This document shows, piece by piece, positions 8,356-17,581 of a stretch of DNA of 46,261 bases (positions within the stretch are counted from its first letter, which is position 1; every line of letters starts with the position of its first letter). Location of the stretch: the NCBI GenBank assembly GCA_016185205.1, contig JACPOA010000081.1, forward strand, positions 1 to 46,261, written 5' to 3'. This stretch comes from Hyphomicrobiales bacterium (lineage in GTDB: Bacteria > Pseudomonadota > Alphaproteobacteria > Rhizobiales > Xanthobacteraceae). The notes under the pieces are model-generated. The model was not told the DNA's origin. It did no database searches and was given only the letters and a program-made list of their open reading frames with translations. The position numbers and the translations under genes are program-made.

Positions 8356-10281
8356 ATGTCCAAGAACATTGCCGCCGCCAACGGCGGCTCGACCGCGGCC
8401 ACTAACGGCAGCGAAGCGCCGGTCAAGGTCGGGTTCTGGGCCCTCACGCTCGGCAGCATCGGTGTCGTCTATGGCGATATCGGCACCAGCCCGCTTTATG
8501 CGTTGCGCGAATCCGTGCTGGCGGCGGTCGGGTCCGGCAATCCGGCGAGCGAGCCGGTGGTGCTCGGCATCCTGTCGCTGATTATCTGGGCGTTGCTGCT
8601 GGTGGTCACCGCCAAATATGTCCTCATCCTGTTGCGCGCCGATAATAACGGCGAGGGCGGCACGCTCGCGCTGATGGCGCTCGCCTCGCGCGCCCTCGGC
8701 GGCGGCAGCGGAATTGTGGTCCTGCTCGGCATCATCAGCGGCGCGCTGTTTTATGGCGATGCCATCATCACGCCGGCGCTCTCGGTGCTCTCGGCGGTCG
8801 AAGGCTTGAAGGTCGTGACCCCGGCATTCGATTCCTTCGTGGTGCCGATCACGGTGGTGATTTTGGTGATATTGTTTTCGGTGCAGTCGCGCGGCACCGC
8901 CAAGGTCGCCGCCTTGTTCGGTCCCATCACGCTGGTTTGGTTCGCAGCCATTACCGTCGCCGGGCTCTGGCATATCGGACAAAACTGGACGGTGCTGCTG
9001 GCATTCAATCCATATCACGGGGTGAACTTTCTGCTTCACCACGGCATCATCGGGTTCTACACCCTCGGCGCCGTGTTCCTGGTGGTGACTGGCGCCGAAG
9101 CGCTCTATGCCGATCTCGGCCATTTTGGCAGCGGTCCGATCCGCTTTGCCTGGTTGGTGGTGGTGCTGCCGGCGCTGCTGATCAACTATCTCGGGCAGGG
9201 CGCGCTGGTGCTGGCCAACCCGAAGTCGATCGAGAATCCGTTCTTCCTGCTGTATCCGGAGTGGGCGCTGCTGCCGATGGTGATCCTCGCCACCGCCGCC
9301 ACCGTGATCGCCAGCCAGGCGGTGATCACCGGCGCCTATTCGCTCACCCGGCAGGCGATCCAGCTCGGCCTGCTGCCGCGCCTGGAAATCCGCCACACCT
9401 CGGAATCGCTGTTCGGGCAGATTTTCATGCCACGGGTCAACACGCTGCTGCTGGTCGGCGTGCTGTTATTGGTGGCGCTGTTCCGCTCGTCGAGCGCACT
9501 GGCGTCCGCCTATGGCATCGCGGTCACCGGCACCATGGTGGTCACCGCCATGATGGCCATCATTGTGATCCGGCGGGTCTGGCGCTGGCCGCTGATCGGG
9601 GCGCTGGCGCTGATGCTGCCGTTCCTGTTCATCGACGTCGCCTTCCTTTCCGCCAATCTGCTCAAGATCGTCGACGGCGGCTGGATGCCGCTGGCGTTGG
9701 GCGCTTTGGTGATGTTGGTGATGTATACGTGGCGGCGCGGCAGCCGGCTGCTGTTCGAAAAGACCCGCCGCCTGGAAACGCCGCTCGAATCCCTGGTGGC
9801 GAGCCTGGAAAAGAAGCCGCCGCAGCGCGTGCCGGGCACCGCGGTGTTCCTCACCAGCGATCCGGCGAGCGCGCCGACCGCGCTCTTGCACAGCCTCAAG
9901 CACTACAAGGTGCTGCACGAAAAGAACGTCATCCTCACCATCGAAACCGCCGACACGCCAAGGGTCGATCCGAACGAGCGAGTGCGCATCGAGCCGGTGG
10001 GCAAGACCTTCTCGCGCGTGGTGCTGCGCTTCGGCTTCATGGAAACGCCGAACGTGCCGAAGGCTCTGGCGATCGCGCGCAAGCTCGGCTGGCAATTCGA
10101 CATCATGGCGACCTCGTTCTTCCTGTCGCGCCGCTCGCTCAAGCCGGCTGCCCATTCCGGAATGCCGCGCTGGCAGGACCGGCTGTTCATCATGCTCACC
10201 CGCGCCGCCAACGACGCCACCGACTATTTCCAGATCCCGACCGGGCGGGTGGTGGAGGTCGGCACGCAGGTCACGGTTTAA
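8356..10281 (+). CDS. kup: Kup-type low-affinity potassium transporter (copy 2)
   Basis: A 641-residue paralogue of the preceding gene, colinear over its whole length. It has the KUP signature [17 protein letters not shown] at about residue 34, [10 protein letters not shown], about 12 membrane segments and the cytosolic C-terminal domain (from about 480). The two proteins differ mainly at the N-terminus, in the extracytoplasmic loops (for example [12 protein letters not shown] against [12 protein letters not shown]) and in the ninth to eleventh helices. All key motifs are intact in both, so both should be functional. Tandem kup genes are common in this bacterial group. A difference in affinity or in regulation is my inference. 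Confidence 0.92.
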   Translation: MSKNIAAANGGSTAATNGSEAPVKVGFWALTLGSIGVVYGDIGTSPLYALRESVLAAVGSGNPASEPVVLGILSLIIWALLLVVTAKYVLILLRADNNGEGGTLALMALASRALGGGSGIVVLLGIISGALFYGDAIITPALSVLSAVEGLKVVTPAFDSFVVPITVVILVILFSVQSRGTAKVAALFGPITLVWFAAITVAGLWHIGQNWTVLLAFNPYHGVNFLLHHGIIGFYTLGAVFLVVTGAEALYADLGHFGSGPIRFAWLVVVLPALLINYLGQGALVLANPKSIENPFFLLYPEWALLPMVILATAATVIASQAVITGAYSLTRQAIQLGLLPRLEIRHTSESLFGQIFMPRVNTLLLVGVLLLVALFRSSSALASAYGIAVTGTMVVTAMMAIIVIRRVWRWPLIGALALMLPFLFIDVAFLSANLLKIVDGGWMPLALGALVMLVMYTWRRGSRLLFEKTRRLETPLESLVASLEKKPPQRVPGTAVFLTSDPASAPTALLHSLKHYKVLHEKNVILTIETADTPRVDPNERVRIEPVGKTFSRVVLRFGFMETPNVPKALAIARKLGWQFDIMATSFFLSRRSLKPAAHSGMPRWQDRLFIMLTRAANDATDYFQIPTGRVVEVGTQVTV

Positions 10282-10345
10282 TTCAAAAGCTACGTGCGCG
10301 GCGCCGCGTTTCCGGCTAAAAATACCGGCAAAATGGAGTTGCGTC

Positions 10346-10684
10346 ATGGCCGAGGAAATGCCGCGTGCGGACGAGGTGACAAACCTGACCGTCGCGGAGG
10401 TCGCCGCGGGCTTGCGCGAGGGCCGCATGCTGCTGGTCGACGTGCGCGAGCCGAACGAGACCGCGGTGGAACGCTATCCGGACGCGGTGATCGTGCCGCT
10501 GTCATGTTTCGATCCGGCCGCCATTCCCGATCCGCAGGGCAAGCAGGTGGTGTTCGCCTGCCGCTCCGGCCGCCGCTCGATCACCGCGTCGGTTGCCGCG
10601 CAGGACGCAGGCTATCCCTATACCCACCATCTCGCCGGCGGCATCCTGGCCTGGAAGGCGGCTGGCTTTCCGACCGAAACCTGA
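10346..10684 (+). CDS. Single-domain rhodanese-like protein
   Basis: A 112-residue cytosolic sulfurtransferase-like domain. The catalytic loop is C72-R-S-G-R-R-S, the six-residue loop of GlpE-like rhodaneses that carry a persulfide. Upstream is the VDVREPNE segment and downstream the GGILAWKAAGFP ending, both family hallmarks. It probably moves sulfur from thiosulfate or persulfides to a thiol acceptor. It starts 64 bases after kup copy 2 and ends 23 bases before the start of the potF-like gene, so it may be co-transcribed with either. Confidence 0.87.
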   Translation: MAEEMPRADEVTNLTVAEVAAGLREGRMLLVDVREPNETAVERYPDAVIVPLSCFDPAAIPDPQGKQVVFACRSGRRSITASVAAQDAGYPYTHHLAGGILAWKAAGFPTET

Positions 10685-10707
10685 TCATCGATCCGAGGCT
10701 TTCGCCC

Positions 10708-11811
10708 ATGCGCCGCGTCGTCACGATCGCTGCCCTCGCTGCGGCTGTATGCCTTGCTTGTCTTACCTTGGATGCCGCGCAGGCCCAGCGCGTGGTCAAT
10801 GTCTATAACTGGTCGGACTATATCGACCCGCAGGTGCTGGAAGATTTCAGCAAAGAGACCGGCATCAAGGTGCAATACGACACCTTCGATGCCAACGAGA
10901 CGCTGGAGACCAAGCTGCTCGCCGGCAAGTCCGGTTACGACATTGTGGTGCCGAGCGCTTATTTCCTCGAACGCCAGATCAAGGCCGGGGTGTTCCAGAA
11001 GCTCAACAAGGCCAAGATCGCCAACATCGCCAATGTGTGGCCGGACATCGCCCAGCGGCTGGCGGTCTACGATCCGGGCAACCAGTACGCGGTCAACTAC
11101 ATGTGGGGCACCACCGGCATCGGCTACAACGTCAAGGCGATGCGCGAACGGCTGGGTGCGAACGCCAAGATCGACAGCTGGGACATCGCGTTCAAGCCGG
11201 AAAATCTTGCCAAGTTCAAGGACTGCGGCGTCCACATGCTGGATTCCGCCGACGACATCGTGCCGGCGGCGCTGCATTATCTCGGGCTCAATCCGAATTC
11301 GACCGACGACAAGGAACTACAGCGCGCCGCCGATCTGCTCATGAAGGTGCGGCCGTCGGTGCGCAAGTTCCGCTCCTCGGAATATCTCAATGCGCTGGCC
11401 GGCGGGGAAATCTGCTTTGTGGTCGGCTGGTCGGGCGACATCAAGCAGGCGCAGAAGCGCGCCGCCGAGGCCAAGAACGGCGTCGAGATCGGCTACGCCA
11501 TCCCCAAGGAGGGCGCGCAGATGTTCTTCGACAATCTCGCCATTCCGAAGGACGCCAAGAACGTTGCTGAGGCGCATGCCTTCATTGACTACCTGCTCAA
11601 GCCCGAGGTCGCGGCCAAGAACAGCAATCTGGTCGCCTACGCCAATGGCAATCTCGCCAGCCAGAAATTCATCGACAAGGCCGTGCTCGACGACGCCAAC
11701 GTCTATCCGGATGCCGACACGATGCGGCGGCTCTACACCGTGAACGCGCGCGATCAGAAATCGCAGCGCGTGCTCAACCGGCTGTGGACACGCATCAAGA
11801 CCGGCCGGTAA
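10708..11811 (+). CDS. potF: Periplasmic polyamine (putrescine)-binding protein, PotF family
   Basis: Solute-binding protein of a polyamine ABC importer. The 367-residue protein has a signal peptide of about 26 residues (ending AAQA) and the start of the mature family, VVNVYNWSDYIDPQVLEDF. The ligand-site segments YMWGTTGIGYN and FVVGWSGDIKQA follow. ATG 10708 is used because it gives a proper signal peptide; the frame is open upstream through the rhodanese gene but without a sensible N-terminus. No ATPase or permease gene (potGHI) adjoins it, so it is an orphan here. Its 3' end overlaps lpxXL on the other strand by 17 bases. Confidence 0.88.
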   Translation: MRRVVTIAALAAAVCLACLTLDAAQAQRVVNVYNWSDYIDPQVLEDFSKETGIKVQYDTFDANETLETKLLAGKSGYDIVVPSAYFLERQIKAGVFQKLNKAKIANIANVWPDIAQRLAVYDPGNQYAVNYMWGTTGIGYNVKAMRERLGANAKIDSWDIAFKPENLAKFKDCGVHMLDSADDIVPAALHYLGLNPNSTDDKELQRAADLLMKVRPSVRKFRSSEYLNALAGGEICFVVGWSGDIKQAQKRAAEAKNGVEIGYAIPKEGAQMFFDNLAIPKDAKNVAEAHAFIDYLLKPEVAAKNSNLVAYANGNLASQKFIDKAVLDDANVYPDADTMRRLYTVNARDQKSQRVLNRLWTRIKTGR

Positions 11812-12763
11812 CCCGTGGCGCATCCTCCGGCCGCCAGCGCCGGTGCAGCCAGAGCCATTGTTCGGGATGCTCGCGAATCCAGCCTTCGACCACGTTGGTG
11901 ATGACCTGCATGGTGCCGGCGATATCGATTTTGCCGTCGGCGCCGCGCACCGGCGCGATCGCGTCGGTGATTTCGGCGCGGAAGCGATGGTCCGGCAGGC
12001 GGATGATGCGGGCGCCGTGGATCGGGCAGTCGAAATGCTGGGCGAGCCGCGCCAGCAGCGGATTGGCCCGCGTGCGGCGGCCGAAGAAGGTGACCTCGAC
12101 GCCGCGCACGTAATACTGATCCACCAGCATGCCGACATGGGCGCCGCGCTTGAGCGCGTCGGCGATCTTGACCGGCGCATCGAGGCCGGTGGCAATCAAT
12201 TCGCCCATGTTGGCCGTGCGGGTCTGGCGCAGCCAGCTGTCGATCGCGCCAATATTGGGCTTGCGATACAGCACCGTGCTGTCGAGCTGGTAGGCGGCCG
12301 CGCAGATCGCCGGCAGCTCCCAATTGGCGAGATGGGCGGCAAAGATTAGCGCCGGCTTGCCGTCTTGCGCGAGTTGGAGGAAGCGGTCGATGTCCTGCTG
12401 CGTGAATTCGATGCGCCCGCGCCGGTTTGGCTGGTTGACATCGTAATCCCACAGCCGGTCGAGATGGGCGAATTCGGCGCCCATGCGGCCGAGATTGTCC
12501 CATGCCCCGCGCAGGATGGCGTCGATCTCGGCTGCTGATTTCTCCGGGAAGGCGGCGGCGAGATTGGCGCGGCCGAGCTTGTTTTCCGGCAGCAGCGGCC
12601 CGATCGTGCGCATCGTCCAGCCGGTGAAATCGGCCAAGGCATTGGGCGGGATCAGGCGCAGCCCCTTGATCAGCCGCACCGCCAGCACGCCAAGCATCGC
12701 ATCGCCGGCGCGCTTGGCGCCGCGACGCAGGCGTCGCTTCATCCGCTTCATCGCACTTGGCAT
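11795..12763 (-). CDS. lpxXL: Lipid A acyltransferase for very-long-chain acyl chains (LpxXL, HtrB/LpxL family)
   Basis: Last gene of the acpXL cluster. It transfers the 27-hydroxyoctacosanoyl (C28) chain from AcpXL onto lipid A in the inner membrane. The 322-residue protein has a basic N-terminus, one hydrophobic segment and the LABLAT catalytic motif H144-x4-E149 in AAHLANWEL, followed by YRKPNI and VDQYYVRGVEVTFFGR. Its start codon overlaps the stop codon of the upstream dehydrogenase by one base (TAATG), suggesting translational coupling. The identification as LpxXL rather than a general LpxL rests mainly on its place behind acpXL, fabZ, two fabF and adh. Confidence 0.88.
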   Translation of the reverse strand: MPSAMKRMKRRLRRGAKRAGDAMLGVLAVRLIKGLRLIPPNALADFTGWTMRTIGPLLPENKLGRANLAAAFPEKSAAEIDAILRGAWDNLGRMGAEFAHLDRLWDYDVNQPNRRGRIEFTQQDIDRFLQLAQDGKPALIFAAHLANWELPAICAAAYQLDSTVLYRKPNIGAIDSWLRQTRTANMGELIATGLDAPVKIADALKRGAHVGMLVDQYYVRGVEVTFFGRRTRANPLLARLAQHFDCPIHGARIIRLPDHRFRAEITDAIAPVRGADGKIDIAGTMQVITNVVEGWIREHPEQWLWLHRRWRPEDAPRVTGRS

Positions 12764-13785
12764 TAGAAATTCACGATCACCTTGCCGAACACCTGTCGGC
12801 TTTCGATCCGCGCCAGGCCGCGTTCGAGATCGGCGAGCGCGACCTCGGTGTCGATGATCGGCGCCATGCCGGCCGCGATCTTCGACAGACTGTCGCGAAT
12901 GTTGCGAATGGACGCACCGAACGAACCGAAGATCTTATACTGTTGCTGGAACAGCTGCATCAGGTTGATGGTGACGTTGGGGCCGGCGGTCGAGCCGCAG
13001 GTCACTAGCCGGCCGCCGCGTTTGAGGCAGAACAACGAAGCGTTGAAGCCTTCGCCGCCGACATGCTCGAACACCACGTCGACGCCTTTCTTGGCGGTGA
13101 GCTTGCGGGTGACGCCCTCGAAACGCTCGGTCTTGTAGTTGATGACGTGATCGGCGCCCAGCGCCTTGCACTTTTCCGCCTTGGCGTCGTCGCCGACGGT
13201 GGTGATGACGGTGCAGCCGATGGCCTTCGCCATCTTGATGGCGACCGAGCCGATGCCGGAGCCGCCGGCATGCACCAGGATGGTCTCGCCCGGCTTGAGC
13301 TTGGCATTGTCGAACAGCATGTGCTCGGTGGTGCCGAAGGCGATCGGCGCGCAGGCTGCATCGCGCAGCGACACGCCGGCCGGCACCGGGATCACCAGCC
13401 GCGCCGGCAGATTGATCAGATCGCGCGCGAAACCGTCGATGTGAAAGCCCATGATGCCGCCGACGTTCTCGCACAGATTGTCGCGGCCCTCGCGGCAGGC
13501 GGCGCAATGCCCGCAGGTCATGGCGCCATACATCACGACCTTGTCGCCGGCCTTGAAGGCGGAGACGCCGGCGCCGATCGCGGCGATCTCGCCGGAAGCT
13601 TCGGCGCCGACCACCAGCGGCAGCTTGCGTTTGGCGAAGGCCATGCCGCGAAAGCCCCAGAGATCGAGGTGATTGAGCGCGACCGCCTTGATGCGAATCT
13701 GCACCTCGCCGCCGCCGGGCGGCGGCGGATCCGGCACGTCGGCAAGTTCGAGCTTGCGGTCGGCGATGAGTTGTAATGCGCGCAT
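12763..13785 (-). CDS. Medium-chain alcohol dehydrogenase of the acpXL cluster
   Basis: NAD(P)-dependent MDR-family oxidoreductase of 340 residues, equivalent to the dehydrogenase between fabF1XL and lpxXL in rhizobia. It has a GroES-like N-terminal domain and a Rossmann domain with HAGGSGIGSVAIKMAK. The structural-zinc lobe is intact (four Cys in CGHCAACREGRDNLC). The catalytic-zinc residues of classic alcohol dehydrogenases are missing: the usual Cys is Asn in LNHLDLW and the GHE motif reads GAE. It therefore resembles quinone oxidoreductase or enoyl reductase members and may act as the enoyl or keto reductase step of C28 chain building. That role is inferred from context. Confidence 0.82.
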   Translation of the reverse strand: MRALQLIADRKLELADVPDPPPPGGGEVQIRIKAVALNHLDLWGFRGMAFAKRKLPLVVGAEASGEIAAIGAGVSAFKAGDKVVMYGAMTCGHCAACREGRDNLCENVGGIMGFHIDGFARDLINLPARLVIPVPAGVSLRDAACAPIAFGTTEHMLFDNAKLKPGETILVHAGGSGIGSVAIKMAKAIGCTVITTVGDDAKAEKCKALGADHVINYKTERFEGVTRKLTAKKGVDVVFEHVGGEGFNASLFCLKRGGRLVTCGSTAGPNVTINLMQLFQQQYKIFGSFGASIRNIRDSLSKIAAGMAPIIDTEVALADLERGLARIESRQVFGKVIVNF

Positions 13786-13809
13786 GGGCAGATGTTGCGG
13801 GCGCGGCGG

Positions 13810-15081
13810 TTAAGCCGGCTCGCGCCCCATCACCAGCGAGACGTTCTGCCCGCCGAAACCGAAGGAATTGGAGATGACGTGGGTCACCTTCGCATCGCGT
13901 GCCTTGTTGGGCACCACGTCGAGCGGGATGGCTGAATCCGGGATGTCGTAATTGATGGTGGGCGGGATGCGCTGGTGCGCCAGCGTGAGCAGGGAGATCA
14001 CCGCCTCGACCGCGCCGGCCGCCGACAGCGTATGGCCGATCATGGATTTGTTCGACGAGATCGGGACGCTCTTCATGCGCTCGCCGAACACGGTGGAGAC
14101 GCCGAGATATTCCATCTTGTCGTTTTCCGGCGTGCTGGTGCCGTGCGCATTGACGTAGTCGATATCGTCGGGCACGAGCCCGGCATCTTTGATCGCATTG
14201 ACCATGCAGCCGATGATCGGCTTGCCATCCGGGCTCGAGCGGGTTCGGTGGAACGCGTCGGTCATCTCGCCGCAGCCTTCCAGAATGCCCAGGATCTTGG
14301 CGCCGCGCGCCTTCGCCGCCTCATAGCTTTCCAGCACCAAGGCGCCGGCGCCTTCCGCCATGATGAAACCGTCGCGGTTTTTCGAGAAAGGCTTGGAGGC
14401 CGATTGCGGGTTGTCGTTGCTGGTGGAGAGCGCCGAGAGCAGGGAGAAGCGGATCAGCGCTTCCGGATTGATCGAGCCGTCGGTGCCGATGCAAAGCGCG
14501 GCATCCGTCTCGCCGCGCCGGATCGCCTCGACGCCGAGCTGAATCGCGCTCGCGCCCGAAGCGCAGGCGGTGGACAGCGAGATCGGCGAGCCCTGCGTGC
14601 CGAATTTTTCCGCCAAATGGTCGGCCACCGAGCCCAACAGGAAGCGCTGATGATAGGCCGGAAACTGCGAGCTCGCGCGCAACAGGTCGCTATAGGTCAC
14701 CTTGCCATTGGCGCCGGACTTGGCGCTGACTTCGAGCCGCTGCGGCCAGTCCACTTCAATCGGCGGCACCGCCAGGAACAATGGTCCAGGGAATTCGCCG
14801 CGGGCGCCGATGCCGGATTCGGCAATCGCTTCTTCGGCGGCAAGATCGGCGAAGCATTCGGTCAGCGCGGCCGCGCTAGGCTGCGGCGGCAGATAATCGA
14901 TGGTGCCCGCGATGCGGGTCTTGAGGCCGTCGGTCGGGAAACGGGTGATGGCGCGGATGCCGGACACTCCGGCGGTCAGCTTGGCCCAATTGTCGGTTTT
15001 GCCGGCGCCGAGCGAGGTGACCACGCCAAGGCCGGTCACCACGACGATCGGCCGGCCCATTTTGTCCTTGCTCGATGGCAT
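13810..15081 (-). CDS. fabF1XL: 3-oxoacyl-ACP synthase of the VLCFA cluster (FabF1XL)
   Basis: Condensing enzyme that elongates acyl-AcpXL towards C28. The 423-residue KAS II-type protein has the full catalytic triad: Cys173 in STACASGAS, His in NAHGTST (about 310) and His in SMIGHTLSAAG (about 345). The start at 15081 is supported by an AGGGAG ribosome binding site about 8 bases upstream; an internal ATG at 15060 is a less likely choice. It follows fabF2XL by 12 bases and precedes the dehydrogenase by about 25 bases, so it is a middle gene of the operon. Confidence 0.9.
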   Translation of the reverse strand: MPSSKDKMGRPIVVVTGLGVVTSLGAGKTDNWAKLTAGVSGIRAITRFPTDGLKTRIAGTIDYLPPQPSAAALTECFADLAAEEAIAESGIGARGEFPGPLFLAVPPIEVDWPQRLEVSAKSGANGKVTYSDLLRASSQFPAYHQRFLLGSVADHLAEKFGTQGSPISLSTACASGASAIQLGVEAIRRGETDAALCIGTDGSINPEALIRFSLLSALSTSNDNPQSASKPFSKNRDGFIMAEGAGALVLESYEAAKARGAKILGILEGCGEMTDAFHRTRSSPDGKPIIGCMVNAIKDAGLVPDDIDYVNAHGTSTPENDKMEYLGVSTVFGERMKSVPISSNKSMIGHTLSAAGAVEAVISLLTLAHQRIPPTINYDIPDSAIPLDVVPNKARDAKVTHVISNSFGFGGQNVSLVMGREPA

Positions 15082-15093
15082 CTGCGATCTCCC

Positions 15094-16287
15094 TCAGCCG
15101 ACCCGTTCGACCAAAGCGAGGGCTTCGCCTCGCCAGTGGCCGACACCGGTCACCAGGACTTGGCTCAAGTCCCCGCTCATCGGCCGCTCCAGCCCGGTCG
15201 AGTCGCAGGGTGGAAACAGACTACCATGCCCGACCGCGACCGCGGCCAGCGCTACATTCATCGGGAATTGCGGCTCCAGCCCATGACCGAGATAGGAACC
15301 GGTGGCGCGCACGGCAAGGTCGCCATGCTGGCTGAGAAATTCTCGTTCCTCGGCGGTCGCGGGGTTGGCACCGGTGGCGCCCGACAGCACCGCGGCGTGA
15401 CCGCTTTTGACCTTGTCCTTGATCTTGTCCCAAAGCCCTTTGAGGCTTGCGGAGACGGTGCCGGGCTGCCGATTGGCGCGGCCGGACACCACCGCCGACA
15501 ACCGCGCCAGCGGCTTGGCGCCGCGCTGCTCGGCGTGCTCGCGCGCCTCGATCACCAGGAACGCGCCCATCGAGCCGAGCGCGAAGCTGCCATTGCCACC
15601 ACGCTCCCAGACCGGCGCATAGTGGTCTTTCAAGTTTATCCCGCCGAATTGATAGATGATCAGCAGATCGGGCCGCTCGGCATTTTGCGACCCGCCCACC
15701 AGCGCGATGTCGCTTTGTCCGGCGACGATGCGTGAGAGCGCGATGCGCACGGCGTCGACGCCGGATGATTCCTCGCCCATGAAGGTGCGCGAGGAGCCGG
15801 TCACGCCGTGCACGATCGAAATATTTCCGGCCAGCAGATTGGAAAGCTGCGCCAGGAACAGCGTCGGCCGCAGGTCGCTCATCAGGCGTTCATTGAGGAA
15901 CGCCGCCTTATTGGCCGCGCTCGGCATGCCGGACAGGATTGTGGTGTCGACCGCGAGATCGCGCTCGCCACCGCCGGCGGCGACAATCATGTCCATGTGC
16001 GAGAGGATGTCGGGCTTGCCTTTGACGCCGGCGGAATCGAGCGCCAGACCGGCGGCATAGGTGCCGATACGCTGCCAATTCTCCATCTGACGCTGATCGC
16101 CCTTCTTCGGGATCTGCGTGTCCAAATTGATCGGCGCCAGCGGATGCACGATGAACGGCGCGAAAGCCGTGCCGTTGGCGCTCGGGTGCGCCTCCATCAG
16201 CTTCTGCCAATGCGCCTGCGGGCCTTCGCCCAGGCAGGAGACAATACCGACGCCGGTTATCCAGGCCTCGCGTTCCGTCTTAGCCAT
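15094..16287 (-). CDS. fabF2XL: Beta-ketoacyl-synthase-like partner lacking the active-site Cys (FabF2XL)
   Basis: A 397-residue KAS-fold protein at the fabF2XL position of the cluster. The fold is recognisable (N-terminal AWITGVGIVSCLGEG, later DIALVGGS and GSMGAFLVIEA). At the nucleophile elbow the sequence reads IVHGVTGSSRTFMG with no Cys, and the NAHGTST His motif is replaced by LSGATGANPAT. The only Cys lie near residue 18 and near the C-terminus. It is therefore probably not a condensing enzyme by itself and may pair with FabF1XL, as chain-length factors do in type II polyketide synthases. ATG 16287 overlaps the fabZ stop by 8 bases and removes an unlikely 23-residue leader. Confidence 0.85.
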   Translation of the reverse strand: MAKTEREAWITGVGIVSCLGEGPQAHWQKLMEAHPSANGTAFAPFIVHPLAPINLDTQIPKKGDQRQMENWQRIGTYAAGLALDSAGVKGKPDILSHMDMIVAAGGGERDLAVDTTILSGMPSAANKAAFLNERLMSDLRPTLFLAQLSNLLAGNISIVHGVTGSSRTFMGEESSGVDAVRIALSRIVAGQSDIALVGGSQNAERPDLLIIYQFGGINLKDHYAPVWERGGNGSFALGSMGAFLVIEAREHAEQRGAKPLARLSAVVSGRANRQPGTVSASLKGLWDKIKDKVKSGHAAVLSGATGANPATAEEREFLSQHGDLAVRATGSYLGHGLEPQFPMNVALAAVAVGHGSLFPPCDSTGLERPMSGDLSQVLVTGVGHWRGEALALVERVG

Positions 16288-16753
16288 TGACCGGGGCCTC
16301 GACTTGCAGGCCGATGCGGCCCGCGGTTTCCCGCATCTGCCGCCCCATTTCGGCATTGGGGAAATCGAGCACGCGCAGCGTCAGCGTGGCGTCGCAAATC
16401 AATTTGCCGCCGCACTTGATCTTTGCCGCGGTGATCGCGTAGCCGGATCCGTCATGTTCAAGATGGGCGGTGATCGCCAGCTTCTGCCCGGGGGTCACGA
16501 AGGTGCGCAGCTTGGCCTCCTTCACCGCGGCCAGGAACGGCATGCGTTCGAATCGGTTAAGCGCCACAACGAGCCAGCCTGAGGTCTGCGCCATCGCCTC
16601 GATCAGCAGCACGCCCGGCATCAGCGGATAGCCGGGAAAATGTCCTTCGAAAATCGTGCTTGCGGTCGGGACCGTCGCCTCGCTGCTGATCTTGCGGTCG
16701 GCGAGGTTGAGGTCGACGATCCGGTCGATCAGCTGGAAATACTCGAGACGCAT
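16280..16753 (-). CDS. fabZXL: (3R)-hydroxyacyl-ACP dehydratase of the VLCFA cluster
   Basis: Hot-dog-fold dehydratase of 157 residues that removes water from 3-hydroxyacyl-AcpXL during C28 elongation. The FabZ signature is intact: His38 in FEGHFPGYPLMPG and the catalytic Glu52 in LLIEAMAQTSGW. The C-terminal third (LKVxx-type strand in RTFVTPGQKLAITAHL and the AKIKCGGKLICDATLTLRV hairpin) is usual. It lies 13 bases downstream of acpXL, and its stop codon overlaps the next gene's start region, so the genes are likely co-translated. Confidence 0.9.
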   Translation of the reverse strand: MRLEYFQLIDRIVDLNLADRKISSEATVPTASTIFEGHFPGYPLMPGVLLIEAMAQTSGWLVVALNRFERMPFLAAVKEAKLRTFVTPGQKLAITAHLEHDGSGYAITAAKIKCGGKLICDATLTLRVLDFPNAEMGRQMRETAGRIGLQVEAPVNG

Positions 16754-16766
16754 GAGGCCTGGCGCT

Positions 16767-17048
16767 TCAAGCTCCCTTGGCAGCGACGAGTTCGTCGATG
16801 CGGGCGCTTAGGTTTTTGAGCACGAAATACTGATCGGTGGTCGCCTTGCCGTCGTTGACTTCCTGCGTCCACTGCTCGAGCGGCAGCTTGATCCCGAAGG
16901 CCTTGTCGATGGCAAAGGCGATATCGAGGAAATCCAGGCTGTCGATGCCAAGATCGTTAATGGCATGACTGTCCGGTGTAATGGAGTCGCGCGGAATATC
17001 GCAGGTTTCGGCGATAATATTGGCGATGGTGTCGAATGTGGAGGACAT
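16767..17048 (-). CDS. acpXL: Specialised acyl carrier protein AcpXL
   Basis: First gene of the lipid A very-long-chain cluster; carries the growing 27-hydroxy-C28 chain on phosphopantetheine. The 93-residue protein has the attachment site Ser37 in [10 protein letters not shown], a Cys in [10 protein letters not shown] and the long C-terminal helix with [15 protein letters not shown], all characteristic of AcpXL rather than the housekeeping AcpP. The frame extends upstream to 17207, but the start at 17048 matches the family's [10 protein letters not shown]-terminus. The 215 bases upstream should contain the operon promoter. Confidence 0.92.
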   Translation of the reverse strand: MSSTFDTIANIIAETCDIPRDSITPDSHAINDLGIDSLDFLDIAFAIDKAFGIKLPLEQWTQEVNDGKATTDQYFVLKNLSARIDELVAAKGA

Positions 17049-17263
17049 CGATAACTCTCTGATTGATTTGGAGTTCCGGCAATGCAGGAGGCCGGCGCGC
17101 GTGACGACTGCGATAGCCCCTGACCCGGCCTTCCCCCGGCAAGCGGTCGGTGCCCGTATAGCGAAGCGGCGGGTCAAGTTCAATGGTGGGCGCCATTTAT
17201 CGAGCAAAAGTGGCTAATGGACCGGGTCGCAAGGGTGGAATAGGGGGGTACCGGGCCGGCGGC

Positions 17264-17581
17264 TCACCAGCGGTCCTTGCTCACTTCCACCGGCGTGCAG
17301 CCGCGTCGTCCCGACAAGACGCAATCCTGATCTTTTCGCATCCGAGCCATGGTATCGGCCAGCCAAATCCCGGCCCCGATCAATCCGACCACGAACAGGA
17401 AAGCCGCTATGTTCACCATCATACGGTGGCGATAGTCGTCGGCCCCCTCACTGCGCTCATATTTGGCGAGGTCCTCGACCGGGGCAGGGGGCGGTGCCGG
17501 CGGACGCGCGCTGGCCCGTCCACGGCGAAAATTCACCACGCGCCGCTCGCTTTCGGCCGAAGACGGATCGTCGCTGACCAT
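17264..17581 (-). CDS. Small single-pass membrane protein, unknown function
   Basis: A 105-residue protein with a polar, Pro/Ala-rich cytoplasmic N-terminus (about 1-55, with an Arg cluster NFRRGRASAR), one membrane helix (about 56-75, NIAAFLFVVGLIGAGIWLA) and a short outside tail with two Cys (DQDCVLSGRRGCTPVEV) that could form a disulfide. I believe small proteins of this type recur next to acpXL in Bradyrhizobium relatives, but I cannot name a function. It is on the same strand as the acpXL operon and ends 216 bases upstream of it. Confidence 0.6.
   Translation of the reverse strand: MVSDDPSSAESERRVVNFRRGRASARPPAPPPAPVEDLAKYERSEGADDYRHRMMVNIAAFLFVVGLIGAGIWLADTMARMRKDQDCVLSGRRGCTPVEVSKDRW

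Noticed and set aside
8275-9396. Minus-strand open frame of 373 codons across kup copy 2
   Set aside because: Shadow of a clear transporter gene; composition is rich in Gln, Arg, His and Asp and has no family pattern.
10294-10707. N-terminal extension of the PotF-like frame over the rhodanese gene
   Set aside because: The extension is the rhodanese gene read in another frame; the PotF signal peptide starts at 10708.
17053-17077. GGAAC-N16-AGTT on the minus strand before acpXL
   Set aside because: The predicted transcript start would fall in the acpXL start codon, and the -10 differs from CGTT, so it is unlikely to be the operon promoter.
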